NCBI RefSeq assembly: GCF_030813235.1
Contig: NZ_JAUSUB010000012.1
Location: 1-64,000, forward strand
DNA: 64,000 bases
Direction: 5' to 3'
From: Cytobacillus purgationiresistens
Lineage (GTDB): Bacteria > Bacillota > Bacilli > Bacillales > Cytobacillaceae
A program made the position numbers and the translations under genes. Positions 47,336 to 57,336 of this stretch are shown piece by piece. Every line of letters starts with the position of its first letter. Within the stretch, counting starts at the first letter, position 1. The notes below the pieces were generated by a model. It was not told the DNA's origin, did no database searches, and was given only the letters and a program-made list of their open reading frames with translations.

Positions 47336-47374
47336 TCAAGATTATAGTAACAAAGGCTAAGAAAATACTAAATG

Positions 47375-47412
47375 AAAAATCGTTTGCTCTTAACAGAGCA
47401 AACGATTTTTTC
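47375..47412 (+). terminator. Intrinsic terminator of recU-ponA
   Basis: Perfect stem AAAATCGTTTGCTC / GAGCAAACGATTTT, 6-nt loop, T-run. Confidence 0.9.
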
Positions 47413-47416
47413 ATAC

Positions 47417-47458
47417 AAAAAAACACCCTATTTTGAATGAATCAAAATAAGATGTTTG
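47417..47458 (-). terminator. Intrinsic terminator of the AbrB-type regulator gene
   Basis: On the minus strand AAACATCTTATTTTGA pairs with TCAAAATAGGGTGTTT (two mismatches), followed by a T-run. Confidence 0.75.
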
Positions 47459-47485
47459 AATAACCTACTCATGCTCATCTATTAA

Positions 47486-47764
47486 TCAAATTTTACTAGC
47501 CGCTTCAATATCCTCTATTAATTGTTTCGCTGCTTCTTTGCTTAATATGATTTTTCCATCTGCTAATGTAAGGTTATCTGGTAGAATTTCGCCAGTAATC
47601 ATACATGACTTATACGATTCGTACTTCTTGAGAATGATCTTATTTTCTTCAACAAAAATTTCCAATGGATCGCCTTCTGCAATTTCCTGCGTTCTGCGCA
47701 GTTCTTTTGGAATAACGATTCTGCCTAATTCATCTACTTTACGAACAATACCTGTACTTTTCAT
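47486..47764 (-). CDS. AbrB-family transition-state regulator
   Basis: 92 aa from the ATG at 47764 (SD GAGGTGG). The N-terminal swapped-hairpin DNA-binding domain KSTGIVRKVDELGRIVIPKE is nearly the AbrB consensus, followed by IILKKY and a C-terminal dimerisation domain. It is an AbrB or Abh paralogue; B. subtilis does not have abrB at this position, so the symbol is left empty. Confidence 0.9.
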   Translation of the reverse strand: MKSTGIVRKVDELGRIVIPKELRRTQEIAEGDPLEIFVEENKIILKKYESYKSCMITGEILPDNLTLADGKIILSKEAAKQLIEDIEAASKI

Positions 47765-47952
47765 GTGTGTCCACCTCATGTTTTCTTATTAAAATGTTAT
47801 TTTTTACAATTTCTTCCCATTCGGAAATCTTTAGTAATTCAAAACAGATTATCTACTAATTTTAAAAAGTTTGCAACATAATTATTTTTTAAAAAATAGG
47901 AAAATATTAATATATTTGGCATGATATTTGCATAACCTAACTATGAACAAAA

Positions 47953-47997
47953 AAACGGTTAAAAATTGCCTTTTACCGCAGCAATTTTTAACCGTTT
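47953..47997 (-). terminator. Intrinsic terminator of dnaD-nth-ypoC
   Basis: Long perfect stem AAACGGTTAAAAATTGC / GCAATTTTTAACCGTTT followed by a T-run on the minus strand, touching the ypoC stop. Confidence 0.88.
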
Positions 47998-48514
47998 ATT
48001 TTCTTAATTGACGGAGGATATACTCCTTCGCATAAAGTTTTTCCATTTCAATCATTACTTCTCCTAATTGGATAAATGATTGATATAATGATGGGCGCTT
48101 CATTATGAATGCTAATCTTTCCATCACATTTACAGGGCTAATCGCTAATGAGGCTTCAATTTTCGCTTGTATAAACTTTACTGGTTGATTATTCAGCCAG
48201 AATAAAAATTGAATACATAGAGCGATGGCCTGCTTCATTGGTTCTACAGCTTCTTCTCTTTGTCTTTTCACATAGATAGAACGAAGATGGACATGTAGAG
48301 CTTTCCATTCTTTTATAACAAGCGGAATAAAGATCTCTTGCTGTACCCATGGCTTCTCGGCTGGAAAGCCAGCATAGTATGCCGCTTCATATTTAAAATA
48401 GGGTTGTAAGCTATTCCTTTGAAAACAAAAGGCGTCCAATTCCAGCTTTTCATTAGCACCATAGAAAAGGGGGTGAATAAGCTCCTCTGCCGTATGGATG
48501 ATGACTTTGTCCAT
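47996..48514 (-). CDS. ypoC: YpoC-like protein
   Basis: 172 aa, mostly helical, with FLFWLNNQPVKFIQ and NVMERLAFIMKRP. Family of unknown function restricted to Bacilli, always near nth and dnaD. Start overlaps the nth stop (TAATG). Confidence 0.85.
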   Translation of the reverse strand: MDKVIIHTAEELIHPLFYGANEKLELDAFCFQRNSLQPYFKYEAAYYAGFPAEKPWVQQEIFIPLVIKEWKALHVHLRSIYVKRQREEAVEPMKQAIALCIQFLFWLNNQPVKFIQAKIEASLAISPVNVMERLAFIMKRPSLYQSFIQLGEVMIEMEKLYAKEYILRQLRK

Positions 48515-49170
48515 TACCTGGCTACCTTTGCTTTCAGACGCTTCTTGCCCTCTCTGCAGACGTCAAGAAGCGGACATTGACTACATTGAGGATTTTGAGC
48601 TTTACAGTGATATCGTCCAAAGAAAATTAGCCTGTGATGAGTAGCTGACCATTCTTCCTCCGGCACTTTTTTCATCAGGGTTTTTTCGACTTCAAGCACC
48701 GAGTCTTTCCAACGGCAAATGGCAAGTCTTTTACTTACTCTTTCCACATGGGTATCGACGGCAATCGCCGGTATATCATAGGCAACAGAAACGACCACAT
48801 TCGCCGTCTTTCTGCCAACACCTGGTAGCTTTGTAAGCTCATCGCGATCTGCTGGCACAACCCCATCGTAATCATCCAGCAGCATTCTGCAAAGCTTCTG
48901 AATGTTTTTTGATTTATTGCGATATAGTCCAATTGATCGAATATCATTTTGCAGCTCTTCAATCGATACATCAAGATAGTCTTCAGGTGTTTTATACTTT
49001 TGAAAAAGATTCTTAGTTACTTTATTGACAAGCGCGTCTGTACATTGAGCTGATAATGCAACAGCAATCACCAGCTCAAATGGATTGTCATGCAGTAGTT
49101 CACAATGGGCATCAGGAAACATCTCTGCCATTGTATCTAGGCAAAATCTAATGTCTGTTTTATTTAACAA
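48514..49170 (-). CDS. nth: Endonuclease III
   Basis: 218 aa from the TTG at 49170 (GTGGTGA upstream and matching the length of Bacillus Nth); a GTG four codons earlier is the alternative. Helix-hairpin-helix LPGVGRKTA with the catalytic lysine, the aspartate in VDTHVERV, and the Fe-S cluster cysteines C-x6-C-x2-C-x5-C near the end. Bifunctional glycosylase/AP lyase for oxidised pyrimidines. Confidence 0.94.
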   Translation of the reverse strand: MLNKTDIRFCLDTMAEMFPDAHCELLHDNPFELVIAVALSAQCTDALVNKVTKNLFQKYKTPEDYLDVSIEELQNDIRSIGLYRNKSKNIQKLCRMLLDDYDGVVPADRDELTKLPGVGRKTANVVVSVAYDIPAIAVDTHVERVSKRLAICRWKDSVLEVEKTLMKKVPEEEWSATHHRLIFFGRYHCKAQNPQCSQCPLLDVCREGKKRLKAKVAR

Positions 49171-49192
49171 AGCAATCACCACTTATTTTTTC

Positions 49193-49900
49193 TTATTGTT
49201 CAAGCCAGTTGTAGAAAGGAATTTTCTGAGAAGGTGTCTCCGTTTGTTCATTTGTTCTATTGCGTTGTGCCTGATTTTGACGGAACTTCTTCCCGTGGTT
49301 TAATGCCTGTTCTACTGTTTTTATACCATTCTTTTTCCACTCGAATAATATGCGATCAATATATCTAAAATTCAACTTTCCTGACATGACCGCTTCTCTT
49401 AATGCTGCTTTAATGATTTGCGGATCATGGTGATCATCATCCATCCATAAAGCTAGAGTTTCACATTCAAATGGTGAAAGCGGACGACCGAATTCATTTT
49501 CAAAAATCGAGTATAAATCGGTTTCATGCTGTCTATTTTTTGCTGCTTCTTCTTTTTTCTTTGAAAGAAGGAAATGATCAATTAATTTTTCCCATAACGA
49601 ATCAAGACAATATTTCTCATATCGTATCCCGGCTTCAATATTCTCTTCTTTAATTTCTATAAAACCCTTTTGGATTAGTTTTCTTAAGTAGTCTGTGCAT
49701 TCTGAAACAGAAATCGTCATTCTTGCTGACAAATCAGCAGGGGTAGGGAATTCATTTCCCTTCTCAATAAAGGAGATCATATGGAGAATTAATATTAATT
49801 CCTGTTCATTCAAATTCATTTCTTTGTACTGAGTCAGTAACACTCCAGGAATCGTTATATTCCCTTCCTGAAGCCATCTTAACATTGTTGTTTTTGGCAT
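49193..49900 (-). CDS. dnaD: Replication initiation protein DnaD
   Basis: 235 aa from the ATG at 49900 (SD GGGAGG). N-terminal winged helix (residues 1-100) and C-terminal DnaD/DnaB-like domain with YSIFENEFGRPLSPFE and the YIDRILFEWKKNGI segment. Needed with DnaB for helicase loading at oriC and primosome assembly at restart. First gene of dnaD-nth-ypoC. Confidence 0.94.
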   Translation of the reverse strand: MPKTTMLRWLQEGNITIPGVLLTQYKEMNLNEQELILILHMISFIEKGNEFPTPADLSARMTISVSECTDYLRKLIQKGFIEIKEENIEAGIRYEKYCLDSLWEKLIDHFLLSKKKEEAAKNRQHETDLYSIFENEFGRPLSPFECETLALWMDDDHHDPQIIKAALREAVMSGKLNFRYIDRILFEWKKNGIKTVEQALNHGKKFRQNQAQRNRTNEQTETPSQKIPFYNWLEQ

Positions 49901-50105
49901 AATTGACACCTCCCTTTAAGTATATCATGAACAGCTTTATGTTTGTGAGGTGAAAAACCGGTAAGTTTTCCAACTTTAATAGGTTATAATGATAGAGTTT
50001 TTTCTATTGAAAAGCAGTTCTAACTATAGGAATCCCCTGTTTTTATATCGAAATCCTTATCCTTCTATTAATGTAATTGCATTCAATCTTCGCTTATTAA
50101 AAATG

Positions 50106-50130
50106 AAAAAATCCGCTCTAAGCGGATTTT
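50106..50130 (-). terminator. Intrinsic terminator of asnS
   Basis: Stem AAAATCCGCT / AGCGGATTTT with a 3-nt loop, T-run on the minus strand. Confidence 0.85.
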
Positions 50131-50144
50131 CACTTGTCTCTATA

Positions 50145-51440
50145 TTATGGATATAGACGATTTAATAAGCGAGGGAATGGAATCGTTTCCCTTACATGTT
50201 CAACACCTGTGACCCAGGCAACGGTTCTCTCGAGACCCAGCCCAAATCCTGAATGCGGAACTGAACCGTATTGACGAAGTTCAAGATACCACTTGTACGC
50301 ATCTTCATCTAAATCATGCTCTTTTATACGCTGTTTAAGCAATTCAAAATCATGAATACGCTCAGATCCACCGATGATTTCTCCATATCCTTCTGGTGCG
50401 ATCAAGTCCGCACATAACACAACATCTTCCCTGTTCGGGTCAGGCTGCATATAGAATGGTTTTAGTGAGGTAGGATAGTGCGTAATGAAAACTGGTTTTT
50501 CATAGCTCTCCGCAATTGCTGTTTCATGCGGTGCACCAAAGTCATCGCCCCATTCGATATCATCGAAGCCTTTTTCCTGTAAAAACTTGATGGCATCATC
50601 ATAGTTGATACGAGGGAACGGTGCTTTAATTTGCTCTAGCTTAGATGTGTCGCGACCAAGCGTCTTCAGCTCAAGGCTGCAATTTTCTAACACTGATTGA
50701 ACAATATAAGATACATACTCTTCTTGCACCTTCAAGTTATCTTCAAACTCATAAAATGCCATCTCTGGTTCAATCATCCAGAATTCAATTAAGTGACGGC
50801 GTGTTTTAGATTTCTCGGCACGGAATGTTGGACCAAATGAAAATACTTTTCCAAGAGCCATTGCCGCTGCTTCCATATAAAGTTGTCCACTTTGAGAAAG
50901 ATATGCATCCTCGTCAAAATATTTAGTAGCAAATAACTCGGAAGTTCCCTCAGGTGCACTTCCAGTTAGGATTGGTGGGTCGACTTTAGAAAAGCCATTT
51001 TCATTAAAAAAGGCATATGTAGCACGAATGATTTCATTACGGACCTTCATGACAGCGTGCTGGCGGCGAGAACGGAGCCATAGGTGGCGGTTGTCCATTA
51101 AGAACTCAGTTCCATGTTCCTTCGGTGTAATCGGATAGTCCACTGATTCGTGAATCACTTCCACATTTGTTACAAGCAATTCATAACCAAGCGGTGAACG
51201 CTCATCCTTCTGCACTTTTCCTGTTATATAGACACTTGATTCCTGTGTGACTGATTTAGCTGCTTTAAACATTTCTTCAGATACATCTGCCTTCACGACA
51301 ACCCCCTGAATGAAACCAGAACCGTCACGAAGCTGCAGGAACGCAATTTTTCCGCTTGAACGCTTATTTGCAATCCATGCCCCAATCTTTACTTCTTGAT
51401 CAACATATTTATAAACTTCAGCAATAGTTGTTTTAATCAA
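50145..51440 (-). CDS. asnS: Asparaginyl-tRNA synthetase
   Basis: 431 aa from a TTG at 51440 supported by GGAAGGAG; the resulting start ([12 protein letters not shown]) aligns with B. subtilis AsnS and gives its usual length. OB-fold anticodon-binding domain, then class II catalytic domain with [12 protein letters not shown] (motif 2) and GFGLGLERT (motif 3). Charges tRNA-Asn. Confidence 0.96.
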   Translation of the reverse strand: MIKTTIAEVYKYVDQEVKIGAWIANKRSSGKIAFLQLRDGSGFIQGVVVKADVSEEMFKAAKSVTQESSVYITGKVQKDERSPLGYELLVTNVEVIHESVDYPITPKEHGTEFLMDNRHLWLRSRRQHAVMKVRNEIIRATYAFFNENGFSKVDPPILTGSAPEGTSELFATKYFDEDAYLSQSGQLYMEAAAMALGKVFSFGPTFRAEKSKTRRHLIEFWMIEPEMAFYEFEDNLKVQEEYVSYIVQSVLENCSLELKTLGRDTSKLEQIKAPFPRINYDDAIKFLQEKGFDDIEWGDDFGAPHETAIAESYEKPVFITHYPTSLKPFYMQPDPNREDVVLCADLIAPEGYGEIIGGSERIHDFELLKQRIKEHDLDEDAYKWYLELRQYGSVPHSGFGLGLERTVAWVTGVEHVRETIPFPRLLNRLYP

Positions 51441-51488
51441 TTTAATACTCCTTCCAAAACGATTCCAAATCGAATTCAATCGCTATAT

Positions 51489-51518
51489 ATTATACCCTCC
51501 ATATTACGAAAAGCGCAA
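51489..51518 (-). promoter_or_regulatory. asnS promoter
   Basis: TTGCGC, 18 nt, TATAAT on the minus strand, about 45 nt upstream of the TTG start. Confidence 0.65.
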
Positions 51519-51696
51519 CCACCTTGTCCAGTATAGGAACGCAAGATAACTAAGCACTTCTCCTAACAAACCTTCTTCTTTCCTACCCAGGGAGGTGTTT
51601 ATCTAACTGATACTTATATGACCCCTTTGCTATAGATCCATGTTAAAAGAGAAAGCGGCGTTCAAACCCCTCTCCCTATCAACCTAAAAGATCATC

Positions 51697-52887
51697 TTAT
51701 TTCATTTTACTTTCAACAAAACGATGAATGCGATCGACTGCTGCTTCTAATAATTCTAGGGAAGTTGCGTAAGAGAGACGAATATTGTTCGGTGATCCAA
51801 ATCCTGATCCAGGAATAACCGCAACCATCGCTTCTTCTAATAGTCCTTTTGTAAATGCATCTACATCCGCAAAACCAGTCATTTCTGCCGCTTCCTTCAC
51901 ATTAGGGAAGAGGTAGAATGCCCCTTGAGGTTTAATGCATGTGAAGCCTGGGATTTTGATTAATTTATCATAAATGACATTTAGACGGTTCTCAAAAGCT
52001 TCGCGCATTTCTTGAAGCATATCATCTGAACCGGCGTACGCCGCAATGGTTCCGTATTGTGAAGTTGTAGTCGGATTGGATGTACTGTGACTTGCAAGAT
52101 TAGTCATTGCTTTAATAATCTCTTTGTTTCCAGCAGCATAACCGATTCTCCAGCCTGTCATTGAATGTGACTTAGATACACCGTTGATAATGATTGTCTG
52201 ATTCTCCAGTTCTGGTGAAAGCTGAGCGATCGATACATGTTTATTGTCGCCATAAGTAAGTTTTTCATAGATTTCATCAGATATGATTAATACATTATGC
52301 TTTAAACATAATTCACCTAACGCCTTTAACTCATCTTCACTGTAAAGCATACCTGTTGGATTGCTTGGAGAGTTAATGATGACAGCTTTCGTTTTTTCAG
52401 TAATAGATTCCGCTAACTGATCTGGTGTAATTTTATAATCATTTTCTTCTTTTCCTTCAACATAAACTGGAACACCGCCAGCAAGTTTCACTTGTTCTGG
52501 GTAGCTTACCCAATAAGGGCTCGGAATGATGACTTCATCGCCTTCATTAACAATTACTTGAAATAATGTGTATAAAGCATGCTTCGCTCCACTTGTGACA
52601 ACTATGTCTGCAGGATCTATATTCAGCCCTTGATCCTTTTTGAATTTCTTAGAAATCTCTTCTTTTAATGCAGGAAGACCAGCTGCTGCTGTATATTTTG
52701 TATGACCTTCATTCATTGATTGTACAGCTGCATCTATAATATGCTGCGGTGTATTGAAATCCGGTTCTCCTGCTCCGAGTCCAATTATATCATGCCCTTG
52801 GGCTTTAAGTTCTTTAGCTTTAGCTGTTATTGCTAATGTAGTTGATGGTGTTAAGGATTGCACGCGTTGAGCTAATTCAATTTTCAT
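51697..52887 (-). CDS. aspB: Aspartate aminotransferase, class I/II
   Basis: 396 aa from the ATG at 52887 (SD TTGGAGG). Fold-type I PLP enzyme: NSPSNPTG, SDEIYEKL with the PLP aspartate, the Schiff-base lysine in GVSKSHSMTGWR, and R in NIRLSYA. Converts oxaloacetate and glutamate to aspartate; next to asnS as in B. subtilis. Confidence 0.95.
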   Translation of the reverse strand: MKIELAQRVQSLTPSTTLAITAKAKELKAQGHDIIGLGAGEPDFNTPQHIIDAAVQSMNEGHTKYTAAAGLPALKEEISKKFKKDQGLNIDPADIVVTSGAKHALYTLFQVIVNEGDEVIIPSPYWVSYPEQVKLAGGVPVYVEGKEENDYKITPDQLAESITEKTKAVIINSPSNPTGMLYSEDELKALGELCLKHNVLIISDEIYEKLTYGDNKHVSIAQLSPELENQTIIINGVSKSHSMTGWRIGYAAGNKEIIKAMTNLASHSTSNPTTTSQYGTIAAYAGSDDMLQEMREAFENRLNVIYDKLIKIPGFTCIKPQGAFYLFPNVKEAAEMTGFADVDAFTKGLLEEAMVAVIPGSGFGSPNNIRLSYATSLELLEAAVDRIHRFVESKMK

Positions 52888-53020
52888 GTTCCAAGCCTCC
52901 AAATGATTCATCTAAAATATAAGAAAATCAGCGATATTTCTCTTGGTTCAGTAAGAGACTTTATAACATCGCCAGCTAAATTGGTCATACGAAATAGTAG
53001 AATACTCTTCTATTTCATTA

Positions 53021-53497
53021 TTACAGGTTTTCTATGATTTTAAGCTTCGTTTTGCCTGTCTCAAAATCAATCATATAATAATTTAATAAATCCCCTTCGG
53101 TTCGATAAGCAATTTCCCATAAAGGAATGTTACTTTCCATGCCTATACGAATAGAAATGATTTCCTTTGGATTCTTCTCGTTTAGAAGTGTTTGTAATGC
53201 TTCTTCTTTCGTGATTCCTTCAGATTTCTTTTTAACAATTATTTTGCCATCTTTTTCAGGAACCCAGGCATATACATCTTCTCCGTCTTTTCGTTGTCCA
53301 TCTAGTATATAAATCGATTCATTACCATTATATATAGTAAAACGATTAACGTCCGTTATATTCAGTTCTTCTTGCGCCCTTTTCAGCGCTTTTTCTTCAG
53401 CTTCTCTGACGGGGTCAACCGCATTAAAGTAAATTTTCACAGCAACACCAATAATGATTAATAGGGCAACTACACTTATAATGATTGTTTTTTTCAT
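53021..53497 (-). CDS. ypmB: YpmB-like membrane-anchored PepSY-type protein
   Basis: 158 aa from the ATG at 53497. One N-terminal helix (residues 2-22) and an extracellular region with two PepSY-like units, recognisable as GITKEEALQTLL and the final MIDFETGK strand. Function unknown. Follows ypmA by 13 nt. Confidence 0.85.
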   Translation of the reverse strand: MKKTIIISVVALLIIIGVAVKIYFNAVDPVREAEEKALKRAQEELNITDVNRFTIYNGNESIYILDGQRKDGEDVYAWVPEKDGKIIVKKKSEGITKEEALQTLLNEKNPKEIISIRIGMESNIPLWEIAYRTEGDLLNYYMIDFETGKTKLKIIENL

Positions 53498-53510
53498 ATC
53501 ATCACTCTGC

Positions 53511-53681
53511 TTATGTACGATAGATTGTAAAAACGGCTTTATTTTGATCTTCTTGATCAAGGGCCAGTCCGAACATTAAATCCTTTTGTTTTAATGTTCT
53601 ATTTAGTGAATCCACAACTTTATATAAATCAGGGCTATTCTGAACGGTAACTGTCGACAATACTTCTATCTTGCTTTCCAT
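53511..53681 (-). CDS. ypmA: YpmA-like protein (DUF4264)
   Basis: 56 aa from the ATG at 53681 (SD AAGGAGGA). Contains NSPDLYKVVDSLNRTLK and MFGLALDQED, typical of this small Bacillus family. Unknown function; operon with ypmB. Confidence 0.85.
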   Translation of the reverse strand: MESKIEVLSTVTVQNSPDLYKVVDSLNRTLKQKDLMFGLALDQEDQNKAVFTIYRT

Positions 53682-53793
53682 ATCGGCTTTCCTCCTTGAA
53701 ACATTACATTGCGCTGTATTCATTCTCCCCTACCAGTATAACAGTATTAGAGAAGACCTGAAATATCGGCCTTAGTTTTCGTTAAAAAAATTA

Positions 53794-56601
53794 CTATAAC
53801 CATTCATCGATGAGATCCAATGTTTCATTAATTGTTTTTCTCTCTGCTTTTACAGATGGTACCGATTGTAAAAAGGCTTTCCCATACGAGGTCGTAACGA
53901 TTCTGCGGTCAAAAACAATAATTAAGCCTTTATCACTTTTCGTTCGTATGAGTCGGCCAAAGCCTTGCTTAAAACGAATGACTGCCTCTGGCAATGAGAA
54001 TTCAGAGAAAGGATTGCCCCCTGCCTCTTTAATTTTCTTAGCCTTTGCTTCAGTCATTGGTTCATCAGGAGGAGAGAATGGCAGTCTAACAATAATCAGA
54101 CAGGACAAATCCTCTCCAGGGATGTCTACACCTTCCCAGAAACTGCTTGTGCCTAGTAGGATTGCCTTCTCAAACCGCTGGAAGTTCCTAGTCAACCTCG
54201 AGCGGCTCCCTCCGGAAATCCCTTGCGCAAAGATTGCAAAGTCATCAAGGAATCCTGATTCTTTTATTAACTGATGGGTTTGTCTCAGCATTTCATACGA
54301 GGTAAATAAAATTAACATTCTTCCCTTTGTAGATTCAGCAATCGAAATGATTTGTTCTGATATAGAGGCTACATATTCCTCCATTGAGACTGCTTTAATA
54401 TCGGGCAGATCTTCAGGAATGATTAATTTCACTTGCTTCTCATAATCAAATGGAGATTCAATCTTGATAAGCTTGCAATCTGCTTCTTCCAAACCTATTT
54501 CTTTTAGTATATATGAAAAGGAATCCTTTACCGTCATCGTTGCGGATGCGAGCACTACACTGCTCTTTTGCTGAAAGAAACGAGCGTTTAATACATTCGA
54601 TACATTTATAGGTTCGCAATAAACAGTAGTTACATTCTGCATCGCTCTTAAATCTATTTCGATCCAAGTCACATGCTCATCTGAGGTCGTGATAAATAGT
54701 TCCTTAACCGTTGCGGCGACTTTCTTTAAATCTCCTACTACTGTAGCTAATTCTTCTAAAAAAGCTTTTTCATGATTTTCTAGAGAATTGATATTGTCAT
54801 GGATATAATTTAACCGGGCTTCTAAAGCTTTCATTGCATCAGCAGTTAAAAAATAAAATCTCTCTGCCTTCCCTTGAAGCACCTTGTTTTCTTCATTGCT
54901 TTCATTTGAATAAAATCCTACCTTTAGACGGTTTCCGCCACTTTTCCCTTTTTTCTGCTTCTTAGCCACTTGACCAATCAAGCGGAAAAATTCATCCATC
55001 TCAAATAGCATCTCTGTCATTAGCTCGTTCATCTCAAAAGAGTGAATGAGAGAGTGCTGATTAATATCCCCTTTTTCCTCTAAAACTTTTTCCAGTTTAT
55101 ATAATAACTGACGGTGTTCTACTCCGCCAATTTGGCTAAGAAGCAATCTTACATTCAAATAATCAAGGCTCCGTCCAAAATGAGGACCAGCCGCTTTGAC
55201 AAAGTGATGTCCTTCGTCAACAATTACATGGCTATAACTAGGCAAAATGGAATGATCATGAACAAGGTCAGTTAAAAGCATGCTATGGTTTGTGATAATT
55301 AGATGAGCTTTTTGTGCCAAAGTTCTTGCTTTATAATAAAAATCTCTTGAAATCCAAGATTTATTTTGCAGGAAGACTGTTTCATCATTTTTAATATGAT
55401 TCCAATAAATTAAACCACCGCTGGATAAGTTTAATTCATCCATATCGCCGGTTTCTGTTTCAGTTAACCAGATCAATATTTGCATTTTCGTTAAGTTCGT
55501 ATCATAATTTTCGTCCATGTCATTTAATGACTGAGCAAATTTCTGTAAACTAATATAATGGCTTCGTCCTTTTAATACAACAGCTTCCACTGAAAAAGGC
55601 AGCATTTTTTTTAGAAGTGGAAGATCTTTGTGAAGAAGTTGATCTTGCAGTTGTGTTGTATACGTACTGATGACGATTGTTTCGTTATTTTTCACTGCAT
55701 ACATCATTGATGGAATTAAATAGGCGAGAGATTTCCCAACACCTGTACCGGCTTCAATAAGCGCATGTTTTGGTTCGTTGAATGCCTCGTAGACAGAATC
55801 CATCATTAGAAATTGGCCTTCACGTACCTCAAAATGCGGAAAGGCCTTTCTAAATAAAGCTTCCTTCTTTCCTGAGTCATCTGGAAACTCCATTTGACCA
55901 TCAAAGGCTGGTTTCTTGTCCTCATCCTGCCCTTTTCTAAGAGCAATGCCTTGATAAACTTCTAACTCAGCTGGTATAAAATCAATTTTACTTTCCTTCC
56001 ATTGAACAAGCTCCTCTAAATAAATATCCAAGTCGCTTTTTAACCCGCCTGAAAGCTTATGTAATTGCTTTAATGTTTGCATCGGCAGTTGCTTGAGTTT
56101 TCTTTCTAAGATCAAAAGCAGCTCTGCTGTCACATATGCGTCACTGTCTGCTTGGTGCGGCCGATCATGATTGAGTCCTTGCTGTATGGCTAAATCGGAA
56201 AGTTTATAGCTATCTTCACTAGGCAGTAATATTCGCGCAAGCTCAACAGTATCTAATATCGGACCAAAAAAGCCATTGTAGCCTACCTCGATAAGCTCCT
56301 CCTGTAAGAAGGACAAATCAAACAACACATTGTGTGCAACAAAATAAGCCCCCTCTAGCATCGTTAATATCTTGGGAGCAATCTCCGCAAATGAGGGTGC
56401 ATTCTTAACCATATCATCTGTTAAACCCGTCAATTCTTCTATAAAAGGCGGTATAGATTGATTGGGCTGGACTAAGGAAGAATATTGATCAGTAATTTTC
56501 CCATCTTCAATTACCACTGCTGCAAATTGTATCATTTTATCGCCCTTCCTTGGGGCGTTACCTGTTGTTTCTAAATCAATCACAACATATTTATTACTCA
56601 T
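53794..56601 (-). CDS. dinG: DinG, exonuclease-helicase
   Basis: 935 aa. N-terminal DEDDh 3'-5' exonuclease (residues 1-170: VIDLETTG, AHNVLFDLSFL, HQADSDA) fused to an XPD-like SF2 helicase with Walker A EAGTGVGKS, VDEGHH and the FKQGFGRLIRT motif VI. No Fe-S cysteine cluster is visible, as is usual for Bacillus-type DinG. Possible role in nucleic-acid turnover or repair; no LexA box seen upstream. Confidence 0.94.
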   Translation of the reverse strand: MSNKYVVIDLETTGNAPRKGDKMIQFAAVVIEDGKITDQYSSLVQPNQSIPPFIEELTGLTDDMVKNAPSFAEIAPKILTMLEGAYFVAHNVLFDLSFLQEELIEVGYNGFFGPILDTVELARILLPSEDSYKLSDLAIQQGLNHDRPHQADSDAYVTAELLLILERKLKQLPMQTLKQLHKLSGGLKSDLDIYLEELVQWKESKIDFIPAELEVYQGIALRKGQDEDKKPAFDGQMEFPDDSGKKEALFRKAFPHFEVREGQFLMMDSVYEAFNEPKHALIEAGTGVGKSLAYLIPSMMYAVKNNETIVISTYTTQLQDQLLHKDLPLLKKMLPFSVEAVVLKGRSHYISLQKFAQSLNDMDENYDTNLTKMQILIWLTETETGDMDELNLSSGGLIYWNHIKNDETVFLQNKSWISRDFYYKARTLAQKAHLIITNHSMLLTDLVHDHSILPSYSHVIVDEGHHFVKAAGPHFGRSLDYLNVRLLLSQIGGVEHRQLLYKLEKVLEEKGDINQHSLIHSFEMNELMTEMLFEMDEFFRLIGQVAKKQKKGKSGGNRLKVGFYSNESNEENKVLQGKAERFYFLTADAMKALEARLNYIHDNINSLENHEKAFLEELATVVGDLKKVAATVKELFITTSDEHVTWIEIDLRAMQNVTTVYCEPINVSNVLNARFFQQKSSVVLASATMTVKDSFSYILKEIGLEEADCKLIKIESPFDYEKQVKLIIPEDLPDIKAVSMEEYVASISEQIISIAESTKGRMLILFTSYEMLRQTHQLIKESGFLDDFAIFAQGISGGSRSRLTRNFQRFEKAILLGTSSFWEGVDIPGEDLSCLIIVRLPFSPPDEPMTEAKAKKIKEAGGNPFSEFSLPEAVIRFKQGFGRLIRTKSDKGLIIVFDRRIVTTSYGKAFLQSVPSVKAERKTINETLDLIDEWL

Positions 56602-56888
56602 GGCTTTACACCTCTAACATTCTGTCAATCAAAAGGTATCATAAAAAAGGGAAAAGAGAAAGTTATCGGGCAGGTAAAATGACAATATTATTAAATTTGA
56701 ATCGTATGATTCGAATTTAAGTTAGCTATTTTGAAGTTTTACATTTTAGTTGGAATAGCTCATTAGGATTATTATATTAAAAAAACGCAATAGATAATAT
56801 CAAAGCACTTTATTTAACACATGATTTCCCAAGCTATTGTAAAAACTCCCCTATAGGGACACTATTTCCCCTAATTAAAATCAAAAGA
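56602..56888. other. Intergenic region between panD terminator and dinG
   Basis: AT-rich, no open frame, repeat or structured RNA recognised. Presumably holds the dinG promoter. Confidence 0.4.
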
Positions 56889-56930
56889 TAAAAAGCTGAA
56901 AAAGGATTGCTTCCTTTTTCAGCTTTTTAT
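56889..56930 (-). terminator. Intrinsic terminator of panBCD
   Basis: Perfect 16-bp stem AAAAGCTGAAAAAGGA / TCCTTTTTCAGCTTTT with a small loop, immediately after the panD stop. Confidence 0.92.
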
Positions 56931-56937
56931 TAACGTT

Positions 56938-57321
56938 TTAAAGAATGGTCCTTGCGGGTTCAGCATGAAGAAGCTCTTGAATCACATTTCTTTCACCCAT
57001 GATCGCCACTTTTGGCTGATGCGAAGCAACATTCTCTTCAGCTATAATCGCATAAGAAATGATGATAACAATGTCACCTTCCTGAACAAGTCTGGCAGCA
57101 GCCCCGTTCACACAAATGACACCGCTCCCTCTTTCTCCAGGGATAATGTATGTCTCAAACCTTTGTCCGTTATTATTGTTTACGACTTGCACCTTTTCAT
57201 TTGGCAGCATACCTGCTGCATCTAATATATCTGAATCGATTGTAATGCTTCCCACATAATTAAGATTCGCTTCTGTGACTTTTGCACGATGGATTTTACC
57301 GTTCATCATTGTCCTAAACAA
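56938..57321 (-). CDS. panD: Aspartate 1-decarboxylase
   Basis: 127 aa proenzyme. Self-cleavage occurs at Gly24-Ser25 in YVGSITID, giving the pyruvoyl cofactor. Makes beta-alanine for pantothenate. TTG start with GGAGGAAT upstream; family start [13 protein letters not shown] conserved. Confidence 0.96.
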   Translation of the reverse strand: MFRTMMNGKIHRAKVTEANLNYVGSITIDSDILDAAGMLPNEKVQVVNNNNGQRFETYIIPGERGSGVICVNGAAARLVQEGDIVIIISYAIIAEENVASHQPKVAIMGERNVIQELLHAEPARTIL

Positions 57322-57336
57322 GACAATTCCTCCTAT

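Noticed and set aside
46864..47426. Minus-strand frames rich in Pro-Leu, His-Tyr or Ile-Thr in ponA
   Set aside because: Antisense reading of the GGTAAT-type repeat tract.
51513..51540. T-box antiterminator upstream of asnS (AAGGTGGTTGCGC)
   Set aside because: Only a loose match to the T-box sequence, no specifier stem or terminator follows, and the TTGCGC is better explained as a -35.
51650..51690. Terminator after aspB
   Set aside because: GC-rich inverted segments pair poorly; a stem could not be drawn with confidence.
53794..56601. SOS box upstream of dinG
   Set aside because: No CGAAC-GTTCG-like palindrome found in the 336-bp upstream gap; the name is by homology only.
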